From positions 124,001 to 188,000 of the forward strand of contig JAKEKT010000034.1 of assembly GCA_021495925.1 (NCBI GenBank): DNA of 64,000 nt. The letters run 5' to 3'. Below the pieces are notes generated by a model. That model was not told where the DNA came from, ran no database searches, and saw only the letters and a list, made by a program, of their open reading frames with translations. Numbering within the stretch: position 1 is the first letter of the stretch; each line of letters opens with the position of its first letter. Source of the DNA: Diplodia intermedia (lineage: Eukaryota > Ascomycota > Dothideomycetes > Botryosphaeriales > Botryosphaeriaceae). Positions 12,283 to 23,403 of the stretch are shown here, piece after piece. Both the position numbers and the translations under genes were made by a program.

Positions 12283-13597
12283 ATGGCCAAGGACAAGGTT
12301 TCGCCCGCGCTGGAAGAGGAGCGCTCGAACGCTGCAACGAGCAATGCCTCATCCAAGAGGAAGCGCGGAAGCGAGCCCAAGTTCTACGCCGTGAAGGATG
12401 GCCGCACGCCGGGCGTGTACGCCAATTGGAACGACTGTTTGGACCAGGTGAAGGGTTTCAAGGGTGCAGTGTGTACGTGTGCTTCTCTTTCTTTCTGTCA
12501 CGTACCCGTCTGCATAGACCGGTTTCTAATTCATGTTTGAAACACCACAGACAAGTCATTCCCCAGCGCAGCCGAAGCCGACGCCTTCGTTTCCGGCACC
12601 GCCTCGAACGACAACCCCGAAAAGTTCTACGCTGTACAGAGCGGTCGCGTTCCCGGTGTCTACACGGACTGGCCTTCGGCGCAAAAGCAGACAACGGGCT
12701 GGACGCGCCCCAAGTACAAGGCCTTCCCCACTCGGGCAGAGGCGGAGGCTTTTGTGAAGGCTGGCAAGAAGGTCGGCGAGTCCGTTTCCAATGTCTCCGT
12801 TGAGCTCGACGTTCAGTCCGACACGACGACCGGCAAGAAGTCAGAACCACCGGCCAAAAAGCAGAAAAGGGCTGCGGCGGCGGAGGATGCAGCAGCAACA
12901 GATTCAGGTCCGTTGGAGCCAGGCACCGGCCCGCTTCCAGAGGGTGCCGAGGATGGTTTTGACCCAGGTATCATACTAAACCCTGAGACAGGAAAGGTCG
13001 AGTATAAGACCGAAGAGCAGATGGCCGCAACCAAGAAGATGCCCACAGGCGACTCAAAGGGCGGCATGCTCAGGATATACACCGATGGCAGCTCGTTGGG
13101 CAATGGCAAGAAGGGCTCTGTTGCTGGTGTGGGTGTCTTCTTTGGGCCCTTGGATGAGAGGTATGCATCACAACTTCGTCGTTGCCAATCCCGAGATGGG
13201 CTAACAATTTCTCAGAAATGTGTCCGAGGGCCTCGTCGGTGCGCGCCAGACCAACCAACGTGCAGAGCTCACAGCCATCCAGCGCGCGCTCGAGATTGCG
13301 CCTCTTCAGCGCGACGCGACCATTTTCAGTGACAGCAACTACTCCATCAACTGCGTGACAGTGTGGTTTGTGAACTGGCGCAAGAACAACTGGTTGACGG
13401 CGGCCAAGAAGCCGGTGGAGAACAAGGACCTCGTCGAGGCCATCGTCGCTCGCATCGAGGAACGCGAGAAGCTCGGCACAAAGACAATCTTCACCTGGCT
13501 CAAGGGCCACGCCGACGACCCCGGAAACGTTGCGGCTGATCAGCTGGCCGTTCAGGGCGCCAGGAACGCCCAGGCCGCACTGAGGGAGGCGGCTTAG
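12283..13597 (+). CDS. RNH1: Ribonuclease H1 with two N-terminal hybrid-binding domains
   Basis: The enzyme cleaves the RNA strand of RNA/DNA hybrids in nucleus or mitochondria. Three exons (12283-12472, 12551-13160, 13216-13597) join in frame to give 393 residues. Donors are GTACGT and GTATGC; acceptors are CACAG and CTCAG. An NLS-like SKRKRG (about residues 24-29) precedes two copies of the viroplasmin-type hybrid-binding domain, starting at FYAVKDGRTPGVY (34) and FYAVQSGRVPGVY (89). A Lys/Ala/Glu linker follows, then the RNase H fold. The catalytic carboxylates are visible: Asp242 in YTDGS, Glu284 in RAEL, Asp306 in SDSN and Asp375 in VAAD, plus the GHADDPGN loop. Intron 2 has the branch CTAAC. 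The start is the first ATG in the open frame. Confidence 0.93.
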
Positions 13598-14273
13598 ATG
13601 AGTGGGCTATATGGGATGCCTGCTTTGTGTCCGCAGTCTCGGTTTGTCCAGTCGGGGTTTGAGGGATGTGATGATGGTGCGGTGAGCAACACAACATCGG
13701 GAGGATTCCGTACTGCTTACTCACCCTGAGTCAACCTCACCCCCCCTCTCATTGCGAAAGGTTATGGTCTCGCAAGGCGACAAGGCGGCAGCTGCCGATG
13801 CGAGGCAGACATGTGGCACGAAGGAAAAAAAAAAGAATATGGTTCGGACTACCAGGAGGATTTGTGCGAGTGATGAGCCTCCTCTTACATACCACTCAAC
13901 TCAATGATGATACCCTTGACTCTCTTGGCTTATCGTTGTACATACATACATTGCACATACTTGATGTCGACTCCGCTCCTTCAAGTGCTCTGAACTGCTT
14001 TATCACGTCTGGGGTTGAGACAAGGTCTCATCCACCGTGAAGGAGTTGCTTGCGCGTGGCCCGCCGTCGGCCTTGGCTCTCCGGTGAGTTGAGTGGTCAG
14101 CCCGAGCCGCCGGCCCCGGGTTCCCTCGGTCCCTGCCGTAAAAGGCAAGTGGTATGCGCCGGGGCGGTCAAGTGAGAGCGCTGGTTCGGACGTTCGGGCC
14201 TGTGCGTTTGTTTCTTCGTGTATGATAAAAGACGGTCGTGCGAGGGTGAGGGGTCTTGGATGTCTCGGAGCCC

Positions 14274-14308
14274 TGCCTTCTGCCTTCTGCCTTCTGCCTT
14301 CTGCCTTT
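14274..14308. repeat. TGCCTTC microsatellite
   Basis: Four perfect tandem copies of the heptamer TGCCTTC plus a partial fifth. No gene overlaps it. Confidence 0.9.
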
Positions 14309-15691
14309 GCTGGGAGAACGGACAAGGCGAGTCGTACGCTGGTTACTTTGAGTCGTCCATCCACTTCTGAGTACTTTGTTTGTGGGGGGGATTTTCTTTT
14401 CTTTTCGCTCGCGGGCTTTCTTACTATTCGCCTCCGGGGAGTTGTGGAGGAGAAGGAGTACGCTGAGGGGTTTGTGCGGTTGATGGTGGACTGCAGCGTT
14501 TTTTTTTGGTTAATGATGGGTGCCCGCATGGGGTGGATCATGCTGGTGGTCGTCCTCACTGGATCATGGGGAGTTTTGCAAATGATGACATTATTGCGCT
14601 TGGGGGTCTATGGCGTCCGCGCGAGCGAGACCACGAGCAGTGAAGCTTGATAGAGACGGAGTAAGAGCGGGCAGGCCAGACCACCGAGCACAAGTGATAG
14701 AACCGTGTATGAGATTCCTCACTCCTATGGCTGGGAGTGCGGAGACTGCTTCGAGGCTACCTACCCCAGCAGATTTGGGGCAGTCTTAATAGAGATCCGT
14801 GGTGGCCGACTCCCTGCTTCGAGCTCGTGTCTGTTCGTGGGCGAGGGGTAGCACGGGGCGGCAGATGCACGGCGGGTCTTTTCCGCTTTGGGAAACAAGT
14901 GATGCTTGCGCTCACGAGATGCGCGGCAAGTCATGCCCTGCTTCGAAGTCCCCGCCGAGGGGCTGTTGAGGTGCGGCTCAGGCTCCTCTTAAAAAGCCAC
15001 CACGACGGAGTAGATTCTGGTCAACACTGGCCATTCAGGTACCTGGTGAAGTCCTCTGAACAACGTGTTTCAGCGTGTACTGGTGGAAGAATCATTAAGA
15101 ACATATCACTTCGTTTCGTCTTCTCTTCTTTTCCCATACTCCTTGCGTTGCCGTGCCGAAGGTGTCCGTTGGTGGGCGGTCAAAACATCCTGAAGAAGTG
15201 ATGACGCACAGCATCAATTACATCTGATGTTGTAGAGCTGCAACAGCCATGGCACTGCTGGTCATCAGCGAATGCCTCCATTCTGGGCCTGCATAGTGAC
15301 TCGGAAGGCAAATAGTATGTATGATTGTGCCGGCTCTACCAGCCCTGATCCCCACCAGTCGGACAGCACCAGCTTTCTCACATGAAGAACCATTAAGCCG
15401 TGCACCTGGGCTTCGCCGGCCTGCGCAGAGACGGCGAAGGCGTGAGGTGTTCAACGGCACCGGAAAGATCAAAAGACGGTCTTGCACCTTTTACTCGTCA
15501 CGCCTGGTGAGGCTAGCTGATGACGCTGCCAAAACCAGACATTCTCCGGTGATGGTAAAATCAAACGCCATGAACGGACATGATGAACACTTGGTGGTTC
15601 CATGCGTGGCGCTTCGAATCGGGATTTTGGAGTTGAATCTATGGAACTCTTTTGATGTGAGGAGACTTGCTTCGGATCAGCGAGGCACGGT

Positions 15692-15907
15692 CACGGCGGT
15701 GACAAAAGAAATTGCCTACCCGCATCCGCCTCGTAACAAAAATCTCTCACCCGGTAGGTAGTTGAAGATGGAATCCGGACGTAAATATAGGTTTTAAAAA
15801 TATATATTTACGTCCGGATCTTGTATTCAACTGCCTACATCAACTTAATAATGTAGTGTTCATGTAGGGTAAACGCGGGCGTGCAATTTCTTTTGCCACC
15901 CGCCGTG
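15692..15907. mobile_element. MITE-like inverted-repeat element, copy 2, with CGGT target duplication
   Basis: A 216-bp element with terminal inverted repeats of about 35 bp, matching around the core CAAAAGAAATTGC. The left end starts CACGGCGGTGACAAAAG and the right end finishes CCACCCGCCGTG. An inner inverted repeat pairs GTAGGTAGTTGAA (15754-15766) with TTCAACTGCCTAC, then TCCGGACGTAAATATA with TATATTTACGTCCGGA around an AT-rich loop. Both ends are flanked by CGGT (15688-15691 and 15908-15911), read as a 4-bp target duplication. There is no coding capacity, so it would depend on a transposase encoded elsewhere. Confidence 0.8.
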
Positions 15908-16402
15908 CGGTGAAAATGCGGCAAAGCCCACCGCGGGAAAGAGCAATCGGCCATTTCCCACCGATTCTGGCCGCCTTTAATCCTTCCTCTTTCCTTTCCT
16001 TTCCTTTGCTTCCTCGCGAAAAGCTCCGAGTGAAAAGGCCCCGCATCTAAGCAGTATCCAAGTCAGCCATGGCATCGACCACCAGCGCGCGCAGAATTGC
16101 CCAACTTGAATGGACACTCGAGATGGGACGCTAACCCGCAATAGGCAGAGAGCACTGCGGGAACCGTTGTACATGCCTACCATCAGTTACCCGATTGAGA
16201 GAGATCCTACGCAGCTTTTTTTTCAACCCCCTTCGTCAAAGTAGATGAAGACAGCATAGGAAGGAGCTCTACAGTCCGTGACCGACTCCAACGTCAAGCA
16301 TCTAAACGAAGCGGCTCAACATCTATCTGTAAATTACGCAGATTACGTCCCCCCGATTTACAATGCTCAAGCCCAAAAATAGTCTCATGCATTCAGACCA
16401 CG

Positions 16403-16745
16403 ATGTGGTTTGAGGACCGGTCGAGGCCGACTGACGTGTGGAAGAACCTTGTGTGGTACTCAAGGATGGGCAAGCGCTTGCCGAATTAAGGAGCTCAGGT
16501 GGATCGACACAAGTGACTTGTTGATCGGCCACATCGCTTCCGGCACGCAGTGCAAGTATTCGCAAATGAAGAGCGCGTCGGAGATCAAGGATTCTGATCT
16601 TGTGAGGATCGAGAGTGATGGAGTCTGGGTCCGAGCGATCCAATGGGTTTTCAGGACCGACAAGGCAACGGACGGGTTTGAGGAAGAATGCGCTGGGAAG
16701 GTCTGGTTCCATCCAATGGGAACCCTCACGGTCCCAAGAGATTAG
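16403..16745 (+). CDS. Possible small hypothetical gene or gene remnant
   Basis: An ATG at 16403 opens a 28-codon frame starting MWFEDRSRPTDVWKN. A second frame follows to a TAG ending at 16745 and reads like real protein (segments WIDTSDLLIGHIASG and GVWVRAIQWVFRTD). A 43-bp GTACTC to CTCAG intron would join them in frame; a frameshifted remnant is the alternative. I recognise no family, signal peptide or membrane span. Support is only amino-acid plausibility. Confidence 0.3.
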
Positions 16746-16891
16746 AGTGGTATAGCCAGGCTGATGTTGTGAGCAAGATGGCGGTGGACGGCATCGGTGT
16801 TGGCGGAGATTGCCTTTTTTTTTTCCCCTCTCAGCCGAATTGTTTCTTTGTGATCGGGCAGGGCCTCCATGAGGCTGAGCAGGTTGTTTGC

Positions 16892-16984
16892 TTCAAGATC
16901 GATTAGGTTTAACTCGGTTTGTTTCAGGATCGATTAGGGTTAGCTGAGTTTGTTTCAAGATTGATTAGGTTTAGCTTAGTTTGT
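16892..16984. repeat. Three tandem 31-bp repeats
   Basis: Three adjacent diverged copies (16892-16922, 16923-16953, 16954-16984) of a unit beginning TTCAAGATCGATTAGG and ending GTTTGT. The middle copy contains GATTAGGGTTAG, which resembles two telomere-type repeats, but the array is interstitial. Confidence 0.85.
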
Positions 16985-17346
16985 TATCATGCAGTGTATA
17001 GCACTACTGGCAGCTTTCGTTAATCGATCATCCTACTTCACCATCACCATCTTCATTCACCTAACAGAGAATCTCCAGCACCGTATGTGACAAGGCCAAC
17101 CTTGAAAGGAAGATGGAATTTCCATCCACAGCGCTCTCTTCAATGATAGACGACATCCCAGCCCAGCAATCTAAAATCAAAAGCAGAGCAAAGAAAAAAA
17201 GAAGAAAAAAAGAAAACGCCACCCAAATGCCCCGACCGAAGCAGGAAAAAACCGGCCCCACCCCGCCTTCCAACGCTATGCATAGACCGTGAAAAGAAAA
17301 CAAAAAACCCCCTTCACCTCCACCCACTCCCTCCCCCCTCCCTACC

Positions 17347-20300
17347 CTACTCCTCCACCGGAAACTCATCCCCCAGCCTCAAACTCGCCTTAACATTCAT
17401 GCTCAACAGCTCCTGAATCAGCAACTTCGCCGCATACGGAATCGTCATACGCACAACACCCTTGGACGAGCGACAACTCTGGCACCAGCCGTGGTATCCC
17501 ATCATACCACACCGCTCGCAGACGTCGCACTCGTGCGCGTCGGAGCTCAGCATGAGTCGCTCGAGCAGCAGCTGGCTGGCGCCGTACGCGATGAGGCAGT
17601 CGCGTTCCATCTCGCCGAGGCGCAGTCCGCCGTCGCGGGAGCGGCCCTCGGTGGGTTGGCGGGTGAGGATGGCGCGGGGCCCGCGCGCGCGCGAGTGCAT
17701 CTTGTCTTGTACCATGTGCTTGAGCTTCTGGTAGTAGATGGGGCCGAAGAAGACGTAAGCGGGGAGCGACTCGCCCGTGATGCCCGACGTGAGCATGTCC
17801 TTGCCCGAGTACGAGAAGCCCGCCTCCAGCAGGATCTGCGACATGTCCTCGGCCTTGCTGCCGCCGAAGCACGTGCCGTACTGCAGGTCGCCGCCCACCA
17901 CGCCCGCCTTGCCCGACAGCAGCTCCAGCATCTTGCCCACCGTCATGCGCGACGGGAATCCGTGCGGGTTCATGATGATGTCCGGGCAGATTCCCTGGTC
18001 GTTGAACGGCATGTCCGTCTGCTCGGCGATGATGCCGACGACGCCCTTTTGCCCGTGGCGGGACGAGAACTTGTCGCCCAGCTCGGGCCGACGCGTTTGC
18101 CGCGTCTGGATCTTGATGACGGGCGTGTTGTTCTCGTTCTCGGTGAGGAGGACCTTGTCGACGTAGGCGGGGTCGGGCAGCTTGTAGCTCATCGGCGTCG
18201 GCCTGAACTCTTGAGGCGGCCTCCTCCTGCCCTCCTCGAGACCGACAGGGTTCGTCTGCGTCGGCACGAACTTATTGAGGTATACGTCGTCCTTCTCAAG
18301 GAGCATACCGACTTCCGCAATACCATCGGCCTCGCCGAGCTTCTTGTGTCTCGCATTGATGGGTCCGTCGGCATTCCTCTCGGGGCCCGTGATCTTGTCT
18401 TGAGAGCCGTTGGCATATGATTTGAGCGTCGTGCTGGCCTTCTTGAATACCTGGCAACGACCGAATCCTCGGTCACAAGAAGCCTTGTTGATGACCAGTG
18501 CATCCTCAATATCGTAACCCGAGTAAGACATGACGGCAACAGTGGCGTTCTGCCCAGCTGGAAGCTTATCGTACTTGATGAGCTCGATCGTTCTCGTCTT
18601 GACCATGGGTTGCTGGGGGTAAACCATGAGGTAAAGCAGGGTGTCGATACGAGTGAACTGGTTGTAAGCAATAGCACCGATAGCTTGTTTGCCCATGGCG
18701 CATTGGTAAGTGTTACGAGGAGACTGGTTGTGGTGAGGGTAGGGAATGAGACCAGCGACGGCGCCGAGAATCGTGAAAGGTTCGATCTCAAGATGCGTAT
18801 GGTGCTCTTTGAGGTCCTTTTCGTAGATGCAAATGTTCGAGTCGTTCTCCTCGTTGACATCCAGGTACTCCACGAGGCCGCGGGAAAGGAAGTCATCGAA
18901 CTCCATGGTCCCCTTCTGCAAAGCTCTGAGATACCTTGCAGACACCCTGGACTTTCCACGCTCGACAACAATCAACGGCCTGCAGATACGACCTTCATCC
19001 GTAGCGATCTGAACAGCACGGTGGTGATGGTTGATGTGAATGCTGACAAACTCCGAGATACGGCCCATACGACGGAACTTGCGGAAGCCATTCAGGAATT
19101 GCCTGGGTTCGCGGGTCAGCGCCAAGGGCGAACCGTTGACGAAGATGATGTAGGCTCCGTCGGAATACAGCTCGGTGCCGCTCGCCGACTGCACATCCTC
19201 CGCACCGAGAATAAACACTATCCGCCTCACGGGATTCTCCGGCACCTCAGTCGTGATGTGCGTCATGAGCGCCAAGTTCTTGACCAGACCACAGGCTTCA
19301 CCTTCGGGGGTATCCGAAGTGCACAGCATACCGAACTGCGAAGGTTGGAGCGCACGGGGACCCGAGACCTTTCTCGTCTTCTCGAACTGAGAAGTGATAC
19401 GGGTCATCATGCCGAGGGCGGAAATGTAACTGAGACGGCTGAGAACGTGGGTTATACCCGCCCTCTCCATGCGGAAACGCTTCAAGCTCCAGTTGCCGGT
19501 TGCAATCGCTCGTTCCATACCTGCAGTGATGCTCCAACCGTGCGTCTGGATATGATCGTAGGCGTCGAACTCTGCGGCCCGGTTCGGTTTCTTGAGGATC
19601 TTGTCGATGGCGGCCTTGAACTGGTAGTTGAAACTCTTGAAGCTGTCTTCAAACAGCAGTGCCATCATCTGTCCGGCCAACTCCAGTCTCTTGTTTCCGA
19701 CGTAATCCCTGTCATCCACCATCTTCGGGTCGTGGATGGCCATGAGCACCCTCCTGGTCATGTACGCGATGTAGAGTGCCTTCGGACGGAAGTTCATGCC
19801 AACCACGGGAACATGGCTCATCATCATGTTCGAAAGGGCATCGATCGCCTCCTGCTGCATGTTCCTGGCCTGCCTGTTTCCGATGGGTTTCCTGAGCTGA
19901 CGCGTCCGCTGGCCGATGTACTCCAGAGCCTGGTTCTGCGTGTTTATCCTCTCGTTCTTCTCGCTATAGCACGCCTCGAAGTTGACGGCGAATTCGTCCT
20001 GGTACGCGCTATCATCACCGGCCACCAAAAGCAAGATTTCGTGCTCGGACTGGATTCCCATGGCCTTGAACGCAATAACAACGGGGATATCTTCGGTAAA
20101 GCAGTTGTGCTTCAGGTAAAGCAGGCCCTTCTTCAAAAGAACGTAGCCCTTGGACTTCCGGTCAACCGTAAAACTGCCAAAAAAGTTAGCAACCCGCCCT
20201 AATCCCGACTTCCAGTGATCCCGCAGCATACCTGATAACGGAAGCCTGGATAATCCCCTTCATCGACTCCACAATGACACGATTCTTGCTCAGCTGCTCC

Positions 20301-21265
20301 TGCACCAGAATGACCTTCTCCTGGCCTCTCGTGATGAAATACCCACCGGGATCGATCGAGCACTCGCCCAGCTGGCCCATCTGCCGCTCCGACTTGCCCC
20401 AAAGATGGCACTTGTTGCTGCGCAGCATAATCGGCATGCGGCCGATATGGATCCCCTTCCTCTTGACCTTGACGTTCCCCTTCTTATACTCGACATCCAC
20501 GACGATGGGCGCCGCGTACGTCATGTCGCGCAGCCGGCACTCGTTGGGCGTCACGGTCGACTGGATGCCGCGCACGTTCTCCTCCTCGACGCGGCACGGC
20601 CGCAGCACGCGCACGTCCGTGTAGCGCCAGAAGAACTTGTCGTCGACGTCCGAGTACACGTACTGGTTCGCGCGCAGTATCTCCTTGAGCTGCACGTCCA
20701 CGAAGTAGTTGAACGAGTCGATGTGCTGCTTCACCAGCCCCTTGACCTTCAGGAACGCCGGCAGCAGGTTCCACTTGTCCTCGGCCGTGTCGATCGGGTC
20801 CGTCAGCGCCTTGCCGTGGTAGAACGGCTGCAGCATGCTGTCCATGCCGTCGTCCACCTTCCGCTGCGGCGGCTTGCGCTGCTGCTGCTGCTGCTGCTGC
20901 TTCTTCGTTGCTGTGGCGGTCGCGGATGTGTCGTCGTGTGCGCCATTCTGGTGTTGTAGGTGAGGCGCTGCTGCGGAGTTGTCGGTCGCCGGGATTTCTG
21001 TCGTCGTCGTCTGCTGTGAGGAGGGTTCGGCGGCGGCGGCGGCTGGTGCGGGCGCTTGCGTCTCGGTCGAGTCGGTGGTGGCCTCCGTGGGTTTTCTGCG
21101 CGGAACGGCGCGCGGTTTGCGCACGGCTTTTGCGGCAGGCTGGTGTTGCATCTCAGTCAGAGAGAGAGTTGCGGCAATTGGATGGATTGTTTAAAGCTTT
21201 TTTCTAACCTGAGCGGCGCCGTCGGCCGGGTCCTGAGGCCCGTCCTTCTTCGCTTTGGGCGGCAT
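17347..21265 (-). CDS. RPC2: DNA-directed RNA polymerase III second-largest subunit (RPC2/Rpc128)
   Basis: This is the catalytic-core beta-like subunit of nuclear Pol III, which makes tRNAs and 5S rRNA. The exons are 21209-21265, 20232-21151 and 17347-20173, giving 1267 residues (yeast 1149). The second intron is 58 bp, with donor GTATGC, branch CTAAC and acceptor GGCAG, and restores QASVISFTVDRKSK. Pol III assignment rests on LKVKGLVKQHIDSFNYF, the MPIMLRSNKCHLWGKSE region, LVEYLDVNEENDS and the C-terminal IPYAAKLLIQELLSMN. The GYDIEDALVINK and GDKFSSRHGQKG core motifs are intact. The C-terminal zinc module has CERC (about 1211/1214) and CQSC (1223/1226). The N-terminal extension of about 100 residues is low complexity, with a polyglutamine run coded by CAG repeats. 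Exon 2 may instead start at 21139, because two in-frame acceptors lie 12 bp apart. Confidence 0.95.
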
Positions 21266-21671
21266 GTTTGCGTACTATGTGGTGCGCGGACCGCGAAGTT
21301 TAAGTGGCAGTTGCGGTTTTGCCCCGCGTGGTTTGTGAGTTTTCTCAGCTGCCGTCGGAGGATCGCCGGCGCGTGCTGTGGTGGGTGCCCTCCAACAGTC
21401 AACGGCCCGGTCCCTGCGTCATGACGAAGTCGTGGCCGCATCAGTCATAGCTTCTCATCGGCAAAGGGTCGTTCACAGACGCTTATGGGCACAGAATTCA
21501 CTCAATGGATGGTCCTCATGGCTAGTCATGAGAGTGAGCACTAGATGAGGCAAACATATCGACTTCACACCAGATACCTCATGAAGCAACTAATATTTCT
21601 CTACTTCGCATTCGTGATCTCGTCAACCGTTCCCGGCAGGAAGCTCAATCCCCAATGCCAACCAGGCCAAC
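21266..21671. other. Promoter region of RPC2 and 3' flank of the aldo/keto reductase
   Basis: A short interval between two minus-strand genes. It holds the RPC2 promoter and the reductase 3' UTR. I see no separate gene. Confidence 0.5.
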
Positions 21672-22926
21672 CTAAGACCTATCCTCCGGCTCGAAGATGT
21701 CGTTCCAGAAGCCGCGGTAGTGCTTCTGCTCGCCCAACTGCTTCAACTCCTTCACCTCCGCCGGCGTCAACTTGAACGTCGCCGCGCGCAAGTAATCCGA
21801 CAAGCGCTGCTCCTTGGAGCTCGTCGTGATGGGCACGACGTCCTGATCGATGCACCAGCGCAGCGAGATCTCGCCCTCGCTGACGGCGTACTTCTTCGCC
21901 AGCGCGGCGCCGAAGTCGTCGATGGGGCCGGGCTTGGCCTTGGTGGCGGCGCTGAGCGGGCCGTACGCCTGCGTGGCGATGCCGTGGCGCTTGTGGAAGT
22001 CGAGCAGCGCCGCGCGCTGCAGGTAGGGGTGGAACTCGACCTGGTTGACGGCCGGCACGACCTTGGCGGTCTTGAGCGTCGCCTCCAGGTGCTGCGGCAG
22101 GTAGTTGGACACGCCGATGGACTTGGCCAGGCCGGCCGCTTGCACCTCCTCCATCTCCTTCCACTTGGCCTGCAGCTCCTCGTCCGACTTGGTGAAGAAG
22201 GGCGCGTGGATGAGGTAGCTGCGGGTTTCTCGTGTCAGAAAAAAAAATAGTCCCCGTGCAAACATCTCGTCGTGACGGCGCTGTGCTACTTACAGATCAA
22301 CGTAGTCCAACTGCAGCTTCTTCAAGCTGAGCTTGATCGCCTCCTTGATATTCTGAATGTTCGCGTACACCTTCGTCGTCACGAACAGCTTCTCGCGCGG
22401 CACGCCGCTCTCCTTGATCGCCATGCCCAGCTCGGGCTCCGTCTTGTACATCTCCGCGCCATCCAGGTGGGTGTAGCCGAGCTTGATGGCCGTCTTGGTC
22501 GACTCGACCAGGCTGCGGTCGATCTGCGCCTCGTCGCCGGTCTTGTACCATGCTGTCCCTGTGCCGTAGCCGAGCTATACATGCTTGTCAGCCTCATGTT
22601 GGAAAGAAAGAAAGCTTATTGGTCGTGGAGGATTCCATAGACATGGAAGGGCTGGGGCGGGGTAGGTGGGGGGAAGTAAGGGCCGGGTATGCCGGGTGTC
22701 AGCATGTCTGCTGAGCGCGTCGTGCGTCGCAAAGTGAAGCAAGCAAACAAGCACAATGCCGACGGCAAGCCGCAGTAGCCAAGGTCGTATAAGTGTCTTA
22801 TTCGATGCGCACTGGACAAGGCAATGAAAGCTGAGCAGCAGCTGCCGAGGGAGCTTGACTTACCATTGGGATGGAGTTGCCGTCGTTGAGCTTCAAGCTC
22901 GGGATGGGGGTGTTGATGTTGGCCAT
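21672..22926 (-). CDS. Aldo/keto reductase (NADPH-dependent, fungal AKR3-like)
   Basis: A cytosolic oxidoreductase predicted to reduce aldehydes or ketones with NADPH. Three exons (22864-22926, 22294-22574, 21672-22218) join in frame to give 296 residues, a normal AKR length. Both introns begin GTAAGT; acceptors are TATAG and CGCAG. The catalytic set is visible: Asp59 and Tyr64 in LDGAEMY, Lys89 in TTKVY and His119 in LIHAP. The GVSNYLP and NQVEFHPYLQ strands of the TIM barrel and the C-terminal ITTSSKEQRL cofactor loop are present. The overall pattern resembles yeast 2-ketoreductase or arabinose-dehydrogenase-like AKRs, but the substrate cannot be assigned. The start ATG sits at the beginning of a conserved-looking N-terminus (IPSLKLNDGNSIPM). 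Confidence 0.93.
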
Positions 22927-23095
22927 GGTGGAGTAGGTTGCGCGGACGAGTATAGCTGTAGCAGTAGTAGCTCTCCGTGGTACTGTGTAGGTGTGCAGGT
23001 ATCGGGACGATGTCGAAGTGGTGGAGCGAGAAGAAATAGTCGTGGAAGTGGAGCTCCGCACGGCAGGTAAAGCCAGAGCTCTTTCCCCCGCGGCC

Positions 23096-23403
23096 GCAAG
23101 TGGAGCTCTTAAGCTCATCACAACCCCAGCACAACGCATGACTCACGGATGTTCGCCTTACAAAGATTCCTTAAGGATCAATTGCAAGGCAGGGACACAG
23201 TTACCCTTTGCTGGCACGATAGCTCATTCGACGGTCCCGAGCGGAGGGGGGCAGCAAGTGGAGCTTTTAAGCTCGTCACAACCCCAACACGGCGCATTAC
23301 TCACGGATGTTCGCCTTACAAAGCTTTCTTACGGATCAATTGCGAGGCGCGTTTGCTGGCATAATAATAGCTTATTCCGCGGTACCGAGCGGAGAGGGGG
23401 CAG
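23096..23403. repeat. Tandem duplication (158 and 149 bp) upstream of the aldo/keto reductase
   Basis: Unit 1 (23096-23253) and unit 2 (23254-23402) share GCAAGTGGAGCT, TCACAACCCCA, CACGGATGTTCGCC, GGATCAATTGC and GAGCGGAG blocks in the same order. They differ by scattered substitutions and a small indel. The next GCAAG begins at 23403. The pair lies 170-480 bp upstream of the reductase ATG. Confidence 0.85.
23139..23145. promoter_or_regulatory. Candidate bZIP (Gcn4/CPC1 or Yap1-type) site TGACTCA
   Basis: The palindromic AP-1-type heptamer TGACTCA lies in unit 1 of the tandem duplication, about 215 bp upstream of the reductase start. The equivalent site in unit 2 is TTACTCA at 23297-23303. 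Binding is inferred from the sequence only. Confidence 0.4.

Larger units (their letters stand above)
13598..17346. other. Gene-poor interval with repeats
   Basis: About 3.7 kb between convergent genes. It contains a TGCCTTC microsatellite (14274-14308), a complete MITE-like element (15692-15907), a weak coding candidate (16403-16745) and a 31-bp triple repeat (16892-16984). The rest shows nothing I recognise. Confidence 0.55.

Noticed and set aside
17491..20202. Long plus-strand frames of 309 and 530 codons
   Set aside because: They are antisense to RPC2, whose protein is strongly conserved; the frames are shadows of GC-biased codon usage.
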